Shown here piece after piece: positions 46,257 to 57,290 of a DNA stretch of 64,000 bases. The stretch lies in NCBI GenBank assembly GCA_021234155.1, contig JAJEKV010000019.1, positions 62,001-126,000 on the forward strand, given 5' to 3'. Numbering within the stretch: the first letter of the stretch is position 1; each line of letters starts with the position of its first letter. A program made the position numbers and the translations under genes. A model generated the notes under the pieces. That model was not told the DNA's origin. It saw only the letters and a program-made list of their open reading frames with translations, and made no database searches. This DNA comes from Isoetes taiwanensis (Eukaryota > Streptophyta > Lycopodiopsida > Isoetales > Isoetaceae).

Positions 46257-46878
46257 TCAGGTAAGTGCCCGAGGGCCAAGCTGATCTCGGCGATCCATGA
46301 TCTCTTGAATGTATGAGCCCAACCTCCGGACCGAGCTCGTGCTCAGCATCTCATGCAGGGGCTGGCCAGGATGGACCAGCTCAGCATAACGTGTCCGAAT
46401 GTTATCATATGCCGGACAACTCTGAAGGGTGTGGCATTCGTCTTCCACAGCTCCAACCTGACAGCGTTGACAAAGCCTTTCCTGACGCAGCTCCCCAACC
46501 CATCTCCCTGTCTCAATCCGGAGATGGTGTGCACTTGTGCGGATAGAGGCAATGGATCTTTTTCATGGGTAGATGAGTGCACAGGTAGCATTGTGGGCCC
46601 TGCTCCAACCTAGGATTTATATGGCGTTGATAATCTGCCGTCTTGACCTGTTCAAGGGTGCTGGCATCCCATAGCTTACTGAGGAAGCATGCGTCAAGGT
46701 ACTGTCTGAGATTGCGGTGATCTGCCTCTGTTTGCACTTGGATGCACCTGTGCTCCTGCACATTCCATCTGGCCAGCCACTGAGCTCTCTTTTCCTGCCA
46801 ACAGGCTTTTAGGCATTGTGGCCCCATTGCCATAGTGTAAGCGAGGTGAGGGAGACGAGTATCGTCCATGCTGACCAC
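46257..46878 (-). pseudogene. LINE ORF2 C-terminal region
   Basis: It contains LARWNVQEHRCIQVQTEA, then LRQYLDACFLSKLWDAS, the Cys pair in QCYLCTH and, near the end, EDECHTLQSCPAYDNIRTRY. The last is the 'E(D/E)E.H....CP.Y..IR' tail seen in LINE ORF2 proteins, where it forms part of a Cys/His zinc-binding module. It ends with a stop at 46257, about 200 bp before the tail. Frames change twice. Confidence 0.75.
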
Positions 46879-47159
46879 CTTCTGGAAGTAGACGATGTGT
46901 CAGTCAAGGGCTCCTCTTTGAAGAGGCAAGAAACCTATTTCCTGCAACAATATCTGTTATGGGACTGTGGACTTCAACCCCAGGGCTCGTGCCAAGAAAG
47001 CTTTCTGCACCTGCTCCAAGTCGTTCCAAGTGGCGAGGGAAATCACTGAGCCCCAGACCTCGACCCCATATAAAAGCACAGGTTCTACTAGCACCTTGAA
47101 TAGGTGTGATTGGTGGGCCCAATCATACAGCTCCGTCTTGTGGCTATTGTTCTCCATTG

Positions 47160-48124
47160 CATAGAGTGCCTTCCAATCTGCAGCGGCTCGCAGCCAGATG
47201 GAATTGTCATGGCTGACGGGAACTACACCCCCAAATATTTGTAAGCGGACACCACTTCAACATTTTGGCCACGATAAGTAAGGATTGGAGGCGTTGGCTG
47301 GCGTGCGGACGATACCAGAACCACCTTGGTTTTGGCTAAGTTGACGCGCATGTCAGTCACCTGGCAAAACGTGTCCGGGGCATCGAGATGGCGTTGCATA
47401 GTCTGTCTGACTGTGTGCTAGGAGGTCCACATCATCAGCATAGATCAGCTGCCTGATGATCTGGTGTAGGAGATGGGCCCCAGTGCCTCCATTATCAGCG
47501 AGTCAGTTCTCCAGCTGATCAATATACAGGTCAAATAGTATGGGAGAGAGAGGGCACCCCTGACGGACCCCGATAGTGCTCTCGAATGGTCGGCCCGCTG
47601 GTTGCAACTGGCCAGTGCATGTCTCATATAACATGTACACCGCATTCTGCAGTTTGGCAGGGACGTCTAGCTGCTGCAATCTTGCCCACAACTTTTTCTG
47701 AGGCATAGTATCAAAAGCCTTGGCGAAGTCTACGAAGCAGCAATACAGATCTTGCCGACGGTTCCTGCTGTCCTCAACCAGAGTCTGCAACGTGAAGATA
47801 TGATCTATGGTTGAGTGCCTGGGCTGAATCCCCTTTGTGTGAGTGCACGCGCCTCGCCGCCGCCCATCACGTCAAGCAACCGCTCAAAGGATCCTGCAGG
47901 AGCTTTTGCAAACAGTGAGCTGATCATGATAGTCTGGCAATGCGGGTCTCCTGCCTTGTAGATTGGGACAACCCTGCTAGTGGTCCATTGCGGGGAAAAA
48001 CCTTCCCGCAATGCCTTGTTGAACATGTCCTCAGTATCGATGCTATGGATGGTCTTGCCCACTTGAGTAACTCTGCCTGCATGCCATCAAGGTCTGATGA
48101 CTTCCCATTGGCTAGACGTTGCAA
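47160..48124 (-). pseudogene. LINE ORF2 reverse transcriptase domain
   Basis: RT motifs occur in order on the minus strand: GKSSDLDGMQAELLKW (48105-48055), VDFAKAFDTMPQKKLWARL (47735-47675), GVRQGCPLSPILFDLYIDQL (47570-47510) and LIYADDVDLLA around 47445-47420, the catalytic YADD. NLAKTKVVLVSS follows near 47340. The catalytic Asp residues are retained. A frameshift near 48000 and a stop after DQLEN at 47503 break the protein, so there is no active enzyme. Confidence 0.85.
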
Positions 48125-48208
48125 CCCCTACGTTACCTCTGCCTCTGTGATTGCTAGTCTTGGGCCCCGCAGGGGAGATGTTGCCCGTGCATCCTCCGGG
48201 TTGTAGAG

Positions 48209-49501
48209 CTATTGTAGGTATTGCCCCCACTGGTCTGAAGTGATGTTACCCATGGGCGGTACTGGTCTCCTGAGCACCCTCCGCCAGAAGGTTCTAGGAT
48301 GACGTTCCAGGAGAAATAACATTTCCTGTTGATGGGCCGCAATGTACCTGGCCTTTCTAGCCTTGAGGAAAGTGCGGTATTGCTGGACTACAGCCGAGCA
48401 TAGCGCAGGGTCTGTGACTTGGCGGAGCCAGCGTTTGCGTTCTTTGCACTTGGCATCGAACCACCGGTTACGCGGAAAGGCCGTAGCTTTTGAGGTTTGT
48501 CGGGGGCCACCTCTCCCAAAACACCTCTCTGCAGCAGCCTCGAGGACGTCAATGAGCCTGCCTGCCTGCTGCTCCAGCGTTGAGCATTGTGAGATGCTTT
48601 CCAGATCCTCCATAAGCATCTGGGAGTGGGGCATACAAGGAGGTGTTGGATAGGCATCTGGGGCAACCTGCAAGCCAGGTGCAAGTAGAGCGGTAGATGG
48701 CCTGAGTCCACCTCCTCATCCCTACCAGTTGTTCCCACTTGAAAATATTTGACAAGGTGCATGTCCTGCTGGGCCACCAAAACATACTCTACCACGCTAG
48801 ACCCACCTCCCTGGTTCTCCTGCGTGCAAGTGTGCTGGCTGGAGGACGACCACTATGCCAGCCCATTGCAAATCACTAGGTCAAAGATACTGCAGAGTAG
48901 CAACAACTGCCTCCCATAGCGCGAGACCTGAAAGTCAGCTTCAGGATGCCCGTGGCCAAGCTCCTTCTGAAGGGCTCAGCTGCAACACATCATCTGCCAG
49001 AGGGTCAAATCTCATTGGCTATTATGTGCCAGTGCGGACATTGAAGTCTCCAACGAGTAGGTCCCTATCCTCCTGCTTGTGCTGTTGTATGTCATCGTAT
49101 AGATCGACATAGGGCTGCAACCTATCCACACCCGGATGGTTGTGATAGAAGTTGATCTCGGCATGTGGGAAGTAGCAGGCTGCCATAATGAGAGGGCTAC
49201 CACTGCAATTCTGCACGCGCACCCACAGGTACCTGTTATGTTTGTCTATCTTACACAGGAAAACTGACTGTGCCAGAGTTGTCCGGTAGTAGCAGGCGAC
49301 ACCTCCGTGTCCCCGCTTTCCTGTGCATTCATTGAAGATAGAGTAGCGATGGTATCCTGGCAAGTCGGGTAGTCTATCTCCAGCATGCTCCCATATTTCC
49401 ATGAGGAAGATGAGGTCCATATCAGCAGCAACTGAGTTGAGACTGTCTCCCTTCTGCCATGGGAAGCCTCGACAATTCCAAGTGACCATGCGCAGGCACA
49501 A
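48209..49501 (-). pseudogene. LINE ORF2 endonuclease domain and linker
   Basis: The AP-endonuclease-like domain begins MVTWNCRGFPWQKGD (49490) with LIFLMEIWEHAGD, RGHGGVACYY and LLVGDFNVRTGT, then stops. It continues in other frames to GGGSSVVEYVLV and SGHLPLYLHLA (about 48690). The last is the SDH box with Gly in place of the catalytic Asp. The linker at 48673-48209 (LIDVLEAAAERCFGRG, KCKERKRWLRQVTD, ARKARYIAAHQQEMLFLL) is a long open stretch. The order matches LINE ORF2. Confidence 0.8.
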
Positions 49502-49599
49502 TCCCTATTTGCTGGCAGGAGCTGCAGTAGTAGGTTTGGCGGTGGCAGCACAGGGAGTGGTGGTGGAGGTGGAGGTGGAGGTGGCATTTGGCATGTTGG

Positions 49600-50298
49600 C
49601 AGTGGCAGATGAGGCCATTGTGGTAGGATGTGCAGATGGGGTCGTGACAGAAGGGCCCAAGCGTTTGAGGCGCTTGCATCATCATTAGGTGGCCTGAAGA
49701 TCTGCATCCTTCCCCGGACTAGCCCTGCTGCGCCTCCCTGTTTGTGGACATTCTTGACTTTCTCCAACTCATGCCTGCGGTCCTCCTGTTATGCGGTCGG
49801 ATCGATCCCCTTCAAGCTTGCGCCTTGGCCGCGGACAAGCTGCTCACTCTTGCATGTCGACCGCGGAAGATGACTACACGGGGGCGTTTAGGGTCTTTGG
49901 GCTCCATGGCGTGTTGCCCTAGCAATGTGTATGGGCATGTGGAATGTCATCCGGGCCAGGATCTGTGTCTGGATTTGGTTGATGAGGTGCTCTCCTGCCT
50001 CCTCTTTCAAGCCGCGTACCACCACATTGTGGCTCCTGCGTCTCCGCTCCTAGAACTCTGATATTGTTGGGCTCGTGGTGGCTGTTGCGACATTCGCTGT
50101 TTGCGATGTGCGGGGCGTGTGTTGTGACCTGTGGTGGGGTGGTGGTGGCACAGGGCAGCTTGGTGATGCAGCGGTGGGCTGCCCTGGTTGGCGTCTTGCA
50201 GGCCGCCGGGTATGTGGATCTGTCATATCCCGTGCGGTGGCCTCTGCTCTCTGTAGTTGGGAGCTCAGCTCGTGCTGGAATTGCTGTTGCCTTGCCAA
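49600..50298 (-). pseudogene. LINE ORF1, frameshifted
   Basis: MARQQQFQHELSSQLQRAEA opens a Gln/Pro/Thr-rich N-terminal part at 50298. After a frame change NVVVRGLKEEAGEHLINQIQ appears (about 50020-49960), similar to the start of the RRM-like nucleic-acid-binding domain of LINE ORF1 proteins. RPRVVIFRGRHARVSSLSAA follows near 49870, and a Pro-rich tail with ten consecutive prolines near 49580. At least three frameshifts or stops. It would have encoded the element's RNA-binding chaperone. Confidence 0.6.
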
Positions 50299-50699
50299 TT
50301 CATGTGTGCATCGCCGTAATTGTTCATGGGCTTCTGCATGAAGGCCCTTGCTGGACGGGGGTTGCCCTAAGATCCTGCCCTGGGGGGTTCACCTCTTTTT
50401 TCCGTACAAAACATGTGCGTGGGCGATGAAGGGGTTTTTTTGAGTTTTTGAGGTGCGTATACTTAAGGTGTCTCCCCACGTTTTGGCCGGAGCTCTTTGT
50501 ATTTCCACCGGTTTGAGGAGCGGTTTTCTGCGGGGTATGCACTTAGAAATCGTTAAGGGGGTTAGATGCTTTTCTTTGGTTCTTGAGGCGCGATAGGTTT
50601 AAGGGTCCTTGGATTTCAGGAGGTATGTTTTTAATTTTTTTCTGTACAGTTTTTGCCTCAGAAAACTTGGGTTTGGATTTCTGGGTCTGTTCTACAAGT

Positions 50700-52783
50700 T
50701 TTCGGCCTTGATGCTGCAATCATCTTGAATATATGGGATTTGAGCTAACACAATGAGGGCAACCGCCATAAATGTTGGAGCAAAATCCTTATAGGATGAT
50801 CATGTGGTCACGATTTCAGTCCAAGAGGAACTGTCTCCTGCTAATGAAGACGCTTCATCTCAGGTTTGAAATTTTCTTAATGAATATGCAAGATTTGGTG
50901 CAGGTTTTGAGCATTTCGGGTGCCATTATTTGTTAAAAATTCCTCCTCATTATACTTCAAGTGGTGGACGATACTGGCATGGTTTTTCAATTTTGAGACT
51001 CGTTCTTACAGAGTTTGAGCATTCCAGATAAATGGTTTTGTTAAGATATACTCCACCCATAATGCATAGATCTGTAAATGATGCATGTGGGTCGTTTGTT
51101 TTGAGACTCGTTCTTGCAGAGTTTGAGCATTCCAGATAAATGGTTTTGTTAAGAAATACTCCACCCATAATGCATAGATATGTAAATGATGCATGTGGGT
51201 CCTCTATTATTTCTATTTTAAACTCTCCCTTGTAAAACGTACTTTGGGTTGAGCTTTTAGAATTGGATTCACTTGAAGATACATGGGTTTTGCATTCTAG
51301 AAGTTACAGGGATAAAAACAGGGATTTATTTTGCTTACCTGCTAGCTGCTGCATGTTTACCCTTTTTAGGCTAACACATGGTTTGATTTGGCTGCAGGTA
51401 ACATATAAATCCCACCTTGTGCTGTTTAGGATGTGATATGGCAGAGATTTGGTTCAAAAACTCCAAGCAGTGAAGGGAAATACTGCAACGACCTCTCTTC
51501 AAAACACAATTCGTATTTACATATTTTTGTTGCTTCCTTTATTCTAATAGAAGTCCTTGGGAGTGTATAAGATAATAATAATCCTCCTTAGGCCCCTTTT
51601 TTCTAAAATCAGAGCACATACTTTGCTTAAAGTTCTGCTGAATTAATGCATTATTTGCTCTGATGATCTTATGAGTGTGCTGCCACAAGTGAATAACTTT
51701 GATGGAAACCAGCATGTCTTATTTATTGAATCTACCTCTGTACTACTTATGAGGTGATCAGATCGTTCTCATGTGTGATGTGTATATTCTAGATATATGT
51801 AGATTTGCAGACCTATGCATCCGAAAGTGAATCTCGTGTACTTTGTCATCTCGCATTTCTTAGGGACGGTTTACGGGTAATGAAGCTCTTCCTGTACTCA
51901 CTACAGTCAACTGTAAGAAGGCAAGTAACACTCAATGGACTTTGCAAAGGTCAAGTCATGACAATCAGCTTTGTTGGTCCACAAGAAAATCTAGGATAAC
52001 GCAAGGATGCATGAACTGGACAACAATATTGGATCATGAAAACTCCTTGTACGTATCATTTCCAGCTTTATCTTTGGGTTGGTGGAGGCATATAAACTTT
52101 AAGCTCTATATTTGCTCTTGTTATTAATTAACATGGCCTTGCGGGGATGATGATTTCAGTTCGAGGTTGGTCGGGCCCATGTATGGATGTAGAATTTGGG
52201 AACGACTGTGTGGATCACGGAGGTTGGTCATGGCGAGCGGCAACAACCTTGGATTCCTTGTAAGTAAACGTCTTGGTCCATGAGCTCTGTCGATGCCGGG
52301 TCTCCTTGGCTTCTCACATCTCTTTCCATATAGATGCCGGTTGCATGTTCAATCTGTTAAACCATTCTTCATTTGCGGATGTGGCAATTAACACCTAATG
52401 GCAAACTTCAATTAAAGTACCGAGAGCTATAATGCGATTATGTATACACAAGAGAACGTTACTTGTGTATGGTATGCTCGTGGGTCTGATGGTATTTATT
52501 CTCTTTCCTTTGGTTTCCATTAATTTTTGGTCACACTCAGTATAGAGTGGATGGCAGGCAAAATCAACTCTTTCTTGACAAGCTGTATTGTCAGGTTTTC
52601 AATCTAGAAGAGAAAACATCTCAAATTGCGGTTTCAGTCAACGAAGTTGTGCAAGGCAAAACCAATGTGAATGATAACACTAATTGGGCATGTAATGCCT
52701 TGGACATCTGGACTAACAGAAACCTAGGAGTGTTATCTGCAGCATTGTCGGCATCAGTGGAACCTCATGGCAGTGCTCTATAG
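50700..52783 (+). CDS. Candidate split gene; last exon resembles the C-terminal beta-domain of GH27 alpha-galactosidases
   Basis: Exon-like segments follow CAG acceptors: SVQEELSPANEDASSQ (to 50859), TYASESESRVLCHLAFLRDG (51809-51875, with a CGG|GTAATG donor), QWTLQRSSHDNQLCW (51940s), RGWSGPCMDVEFGNDC (52162 onward) and a final exon from about 52541. The final exon reads YRVDGRQNQLFLDKLYCQVF, FNLEEKTSQIAVSV and ALDIWTNRNLGVLSAALSAS, then VEPHGSAL and stop. The ARDLW..+.LG....L.ASVEPHG.AL-like ending is what I recall from plant alpha-galactosidase C-terminal domains, and this is the only link to that family. No catalytic (beta/alpha)8 barrel is visible, so it could be a fragment or an unrelated gene. 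Phases between segments were not proven. Confidence 0.3.
50991..51203. repeat. 108-bp tandem duplication
   Basis: Units start at 50991 and 51099 with TTTTGAGACTCGTTCTT and differ at about five positions. Confidence 0.95.
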
Positions 52784-52799
52784 TCACTGACATGCAACC

Positions 52800-53400
52800 C
52801 TTCAAAGTCATTTCATATCATTCATTAAAGCAAAACGCAATTGTATATTTTCATTACTTGCTCTTGGAACTGTATATTAGCATGTTTTCTAAAATCATAT
52901 TGGTGCAAGGTCAAATCTGTAAAAAATGGGGTTATTAGACTTTTTAGTAAAGGTCATAAAAATGTGAATCCTTTTGTCTCAGCGTTCAGTGCTCAAAATC
53001 GTGGAAAAGAACACTTTCAAAGGAAGGATTTGAGACATCAATCCTCTTCATCAGGTCCCTATGGTGTAGCATCCTTGCTTTGATTTAATTAACTATCTAA
53101 TAACCGCATCTCAGCATCGATAATTGGTAAGTATATTGTTTAGATTTGAGAGAACAATCTTCTTCACCATATCCCAATAAAGATTGCTGGGATTCTTGAT
53201 TTGATACTTGCTCATATTGAATACCAGGATTAGTGTTTTGGGCCTGGGTAACGCCAGGATAGACAATCTCAAACTCTAGTGAAGCTTGCAAAATTTGGAG
53301 GTTGAATGTAAATGTAAGGTAGAGGGTAGGCTACATTAGTGATATACTTGACGTAAAAATACGGTTAAGGGTAGGGTCAATGGGGATTGGACTAGACGTA
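52800..53400. other. Non-coding spacer
   Basis: AT-rich. An open stretch at 52841-53083 is not protein-like enough to call. GTAAAAGTATGGA/GTAAAAATACGG words repeat near 53350-53410. Confidence 0.3.
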
Positions 53401-53567
53401 AAAGTATGGAATCATGTATTATTTTTCACCAACACCAGACTGTATACATAGGGGTTTCTATGGGGGGCGAGCCGTATACGGAGGGGTTTCTCCCGACCCC
53501 TGGAACGCACATGCCATATCCCCTTTACATAGAGGTGAACCCCCCGGGGATCCTGCAACTCCTGGTT

Positions 53568-54258
53568 TCATGCGTTGGCCTTCCTCTGAAGCGCTCTCAA
53601 CTTCGACTGACTCACTTCAAAGGCAGTCTGCACGCCTCGCATGCTGATGGCGGCCTCCGCGACTTTTGATTGGAGGCGGGAGATGGTTGCCCTTGTCTCC
53701 TGATCGGCACGCTGCCTATCTTGTGCCATGGTCTCTATGATGGTGGAGAGGGAGTCCACAAGAGCCCGCAAGTCAACAAGATCTTGCTTCTACTGTTGTC
53801 TTTCGAAGTGTGCCAAATGGATGTCGTCTTTTCGATTCTTTGTGCCCAAGTCTCCATCTCACGCAATCCATTGTCTCTCTGCTTTGCCCGGTTGTATGGG
53901 GCGTCGAGTTGGATCTCTTCGCCCGGTCGCAGGTCGGGTCTGTTGCTGCGATTCCGCCTCCGGTTTTTCAAAGGCGTTGTATGTGCACAGTGCGATCTTG
54001 CTGATTGGGCCTTTGCCCGTGCCTCTCTCCTCATGGAAGTGGCCTCTTCCTTGTTTTTGCCGTCTAGTCGAAGCCGTTTACGTGGAGGACCATCTGCTTG
54101 ATCCTTCTGGGCGGGCTTGTCCTGTCTGGGATCGATAGCTTGGGGACATGCGTGGGCGATAGTCGGGCACTGGGCTGGGCACAGGCCTGGGTGGGTGTGG
54201 CTTGAGGGGTGTCACCGCCTCTGGTGGGGTTTTGGGTAGGGGGTTCAGAAGTGGCCAT
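53568..54258 (-). pseudogene. Disrupted basic/coiled-coil protein, possibly element-encoded
   Basis: The minus-strand start MATSEPPTQNPTRGGDTPQA (54258) is Pro/Thr-rich. After a frame change near 54110 it reads PPRKRLRLDGKNKEEATSMR (an NLS-like basic patch) and SMRREARAKAQSARSHC. After another it reads a 70-residue coiled coil (DSLSTIIETMAQDRQRADQE, ISRLQSKVAEA) ending at 53568. GC content is higher than the surroundings. The layout (low-complexity, basic, coiled coil) is gag- or ORF1-like, but there is no zinc knuckle or RT nearby, so its origin is undecided. Confidence 0.4.
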
Positions 54259-54549
54259 TGTTGATTGGAGTCTGCAAAGTCTAGAAGTGAATTAAAAGCA
54301 TGGATTCAAAGATTGAAACGAAAGCATAAAGAGTGCCCACCCTTAGTGGTTGGCATGGGGGGTTTGGGGTTTGGGGGTTCAACCCTATGAGTGGGGGCTC
54401 GTTGGAAACTGGGCTATTAGAGCTTTTGGCCTTGAGCTACTCAAATCGGCGGACTTGGAGAAAAGGGGCCTTAATTTATGATTTTAAGCATCAAAAAGGC
54501 CTTGTGCGCCAGTTTTGACCATACGAGAAGGTTGAGGGCATGGGCGGAG

Positions 54550-55180
54550 GCGGGTGAAGAATTATTTTAAGGTCGGGGGTGGCAATTCGGACCCTTGGGA
54601 GCCTAATTTGCACATCAGAACTTGATAACTTCATCACCTCTGATCTAACAGCTCGGGGTTCTTCACGGCTAAGGCAGAAAAAGAGGGAGCAGATGGCGTC
54701 GTCCAAAAACGCCGCCACGACCAATAACGCCGCCACGACGACTAAAAATCAGATGAAATAGGGCGAAATTTTAAGGTGGTTAAAATTTCGTTTGAATAAT
54801 TATTTTATAGAGGTTAGTAGAGGATAAGATGTGGAACCCCAAGCGGTTGGGTCAAGAATTAATTTAAGGTTGGCAATCTAGACCCTTGGAAGCCCAATTT
54901 GGGCCTTTAGAAGCACCCAAGAACAAGGCTATCTCAGGTTGGTAAAGATATATTTTAAGGTTGAGGATGTGGCAGTCTGGACTCTGGAAGCCCATTAGTT
55001 TGGGCCCCAACACATTCGTCTCAATGCTGTTAAGCTTTGGTCTAAGCACAAACGCCTCGATTTACATAGGATTCTAAAAGAATTATTTTAGGGTTCAGGA
55101 TGTGGCAATCTGCACTCCAATTTGGGCTTTTAGAAGGCCCGAAGAAAGCACAAACGCCTCAAATTACATAGGATACGTTC
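54550..55180. repeat. Diverged ~100-130 bp repeat, four copies
   Basis: GAATTATTTTA.GGTT..G..GTGGCAATC..GACCCTTGGAAGCCCAATTTGGGC-like units begin near 54555, 54855, 54950 and 55078. The linker AGCACAAACGCCTC.A.TTACATAGGA is also repeated (55045 and 55148). Confidence 0.65.
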
Positions 55181-55373
55181 AATTCAATTCTTTTGAGAAG
55201 AAACAAAAAAGCCTTTAACCATCGATCTCCGAGTATTCAACAAAACTGAAGCTGGTCATTACATTGCCAACATATTTCATGCTTCATCTGTTTTGTGATA
55301 CCCTAATGGACTTATTGACAAGCTAAGTTTGCAATGCTTATCATATGTTTGTCTACCATGTCATTTAATCAAC

Positions 55374-55379
55374 TTTATT
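55374..55379 (-). terminator. AATAAA polyadenylation signal of the PARP16-like gene
   Basis: AATAAA on the minus strand, 38 bp past the stop codon at 55417. Position and orientation fit 3' end processing of this gene. Confidence 0.45.
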
Positions 55380-55416
55380 ATGCACACACCATTCATAAGT
55401 GCAAACATGTTATAAA

Positions 55417-56998
55417 TCAGAATAAAAACTGGTTGACAGATCTTGAAAGCTTTTTATGCTTGGTCACATCTGATTTAACCAAGCCAATCAGCAGAAGCAA
55501 GAGACAATACAGAACAACAATAATTTTGCAAGCATTTCGTCTCAGAAAGCAAGCAGCACTTATATTTGCCATTGATTGCTCTTCTCTTTGTGTGGATGGA
55601 CTGGAACCCATGGTTTGGGCATGCAAATATGCTTCAGAATACAAAAATACATACCGGATTCTAACGAGGTCACTATTTTGCACTATTATATAACCAGGAT
55701 CCTTTCTTGTCCCAGATGGTTCATGTTCTCCTGCCTTTGAATAGACAACTCCACGCCCTTTTGCTATTTCACATACAAGAATATACCTCTGGGCCTTCCC
55801 AAAACAGGATTGTGACCATCCTTCACTAGCCTTGGAGAAACTTAATGCAACAGCAAGATCACTGGAAAAGTATATACCATCACCAAATATAGCACCATCA
55901 GCTCTGTACTACTCAAGTTCAGCAAGCCTGCAGGTGAGAACAATACAGATGAAAACAATATCACTGACCATGCAAGGACTCTAATATACAAAAGCCTTAT
56001 AGGAACTTAAAACAATCAAAAGCAGTCACAACTGCTTTGTTTCTTCACGCTTACCACAGTGCATGATACTGTGCAGGTTCTCTCCTCTCGTGCCATGAAA
56101 TGCAAAAAGGGTTCCATATTTTTGCTTTAGCTCCTCAAATCTGGTATCTTGTTCTTCCTGCACCTGGAACAAATAATTATTTCAGTGCAACACAACATTG
56201 GAAAATAATTGTATGCAAGAGTAGGCTAATTGTTAAATGTGCCAAATAAAATAGCTCAATAAAAGCCAACAAATTTGCTGCAAAGATCACAGCATTTTGT
56301 ACGTGATTACCTTCACAACAAAATCTGGCAATGCATTTCTAGTGCCGCTCCATGATGGAAGCATGCGTGATAGCTCCTCCATTGGGTTTGACACAAATTT
56401 CAAGCGGTGGGAAGAACGTAATATCCAAGCAAACAATTTCAAGGAATAATGTGGCATCTCCCCTATTAGATATCCCAGGGATAGTGTTGGAGCTGGCACT
56501 GATGTTAAATTGATGAAAAATGGTTCCCTTATTTGGGGAAAATGTTGAACAGCTTCCTCAAGGGATGAAAAATTCTTTTCACTGGCATTATGTTCGTTTG
56601 CAAAAAACTTTGGAAATGGGGTGCAAACTGTACCGAAGCAAATCCGTCAGAAAATAAAAATTACTGAATAGTCTAGTCTAATAAGCAATGAATGCCTTGT
56701 CTAAGCAGACAACTACGAGGTCCATGAAATTGGAGTAGCAAACGGCTGACAACAATCGCGAAATTTACAAAATTAGGGTAACCTCCAATTTCCAATAGTA
56801 TGCTGTCCCTACACAAATTTAAACTCTTTCTGCACATAATTCGTACTGGAAAGTGAGAACAATCAACAAAAACTTGCCTGATGCTCTTCTATAGCTGCGC
56901 AATGCTTGAACGAATGCAGACACTGCAAGGTCGGCGCCCTCTGGGGAACTACGGCAAGCGTCCAAAGCAAAGGATGCTAGTGCAGAACGATCTTCCAT
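55417..56998 (-). CDS. PARP16-like mono-ADP-ribosyltransferase with C-terminal membrane anchor
   Basis: Four exons: 56998-56878, 56627-56311, 56163-56055 and about 55901-55417, about 343 residues, like animal PARP16 (322). The N-terminal helical domain (LAVSAFVQALRSYRRAS, SLKLFAWILRSSHRLKFVS) aligns with that of PARP16. The catalytic ART fold shows His in YGTLFAFHGTRGENLHSIM, Tyr in FGDGIYFSSDLAVALSF and Tyr in LVRIRYVFLYS, an H-Y-Y triad expected for mono-ADP-ribosylation. RNACKIIVVLYCLLLLLIGL near the end is one membrane helix with a short basic tail, as in the ER tail-anchored PARP16. Intron 1 has a GC donor (CAG|GCAAGT). The usual CAG at the exon 4 boundary (55928) gives a frame clash and a TAG; only an AG at 55903 joins in phase, so this splice is uncertain. 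Intron phases otherwise fit. Confidence 0.85.
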
Positions 56999-57049
56999 CA
57001 CGGCAAATTGAGCAGGCCAAATTGAGGAGGAAGTATTAAGTAACTTTAG

Positions 57050-57290
57050 ATTAAGCTTTGAGGGGCTGCAATATAATCCCGACTGTTTTGACTTTGCAAC
57101 GTGGGCCTATAACCCTTTAGTTTAATTAAAGGTTAAGAAAAACAAGGTGCTAATAAAAAGAAACCCTAGAAGCGACGCTTGCCCTATATTTTACCCTGCT
57201 GCTCATTGCTTTGTAACAGTGGCCTTAGAGTCATTACAGGTGCCCTTCCGTCTGTGATGGGTTTCTGCCGGATAAGGCCCATAGCAACCG
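57050..57290. promoter_or_regulatory. Promoter region of the PARP16-like gene, possibly bidirectional
   Basis: Upstream of the start at 56998 lie TGGGCC (57102-57107), the telo-box AAACCCTAG (57161-57169) and GGCCCA (57276-57281). In plants the telo-box together with TGGGCC/GGCCCA (site II) motifs marks promoters of growth-related housekeeping genes, and such promoters are often bidirectional. A rightward reading segment starts at about 57257 (ATGGGTTTCTGCCGG). No strong TATA box. Confidence 0.45.

Larger units (their letters stand above)
46024..50540 (-). mobile_element. Near full-length non-LTR retrotransposon (LINE), inactivated
   Basis: The element reads right to left: a 5' region with a basic/Pro-rich ORF1 (about 50300-49500), an ORF2 with AP endonuclease, linker, reverse transcriptase and C-terminal domain (about 49500-46260), and a 3' UTR ending in a (TATTC)n tail (46060-46024). 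Many frameshifts and stops break ORF2. The (TATTC)n tail and the 3' UTR box TTAAAAACCCCC are shared with the short insertion at 15199-15341. GC content is clearly above that of the flanks. The simple-repeat tail and the endonuclease plus RT layout suggest an RTE- or L1-like clade; the clade is undecided. Confidence 0.85.

Noticed and set aside
49401-50429. Plus-strand ORFs opposite LINE ORF1
   Set aside because: Antisense shadows of the GC-rich ORF1/endonuclease sequence; the minus strand carries the recognisable motifs.
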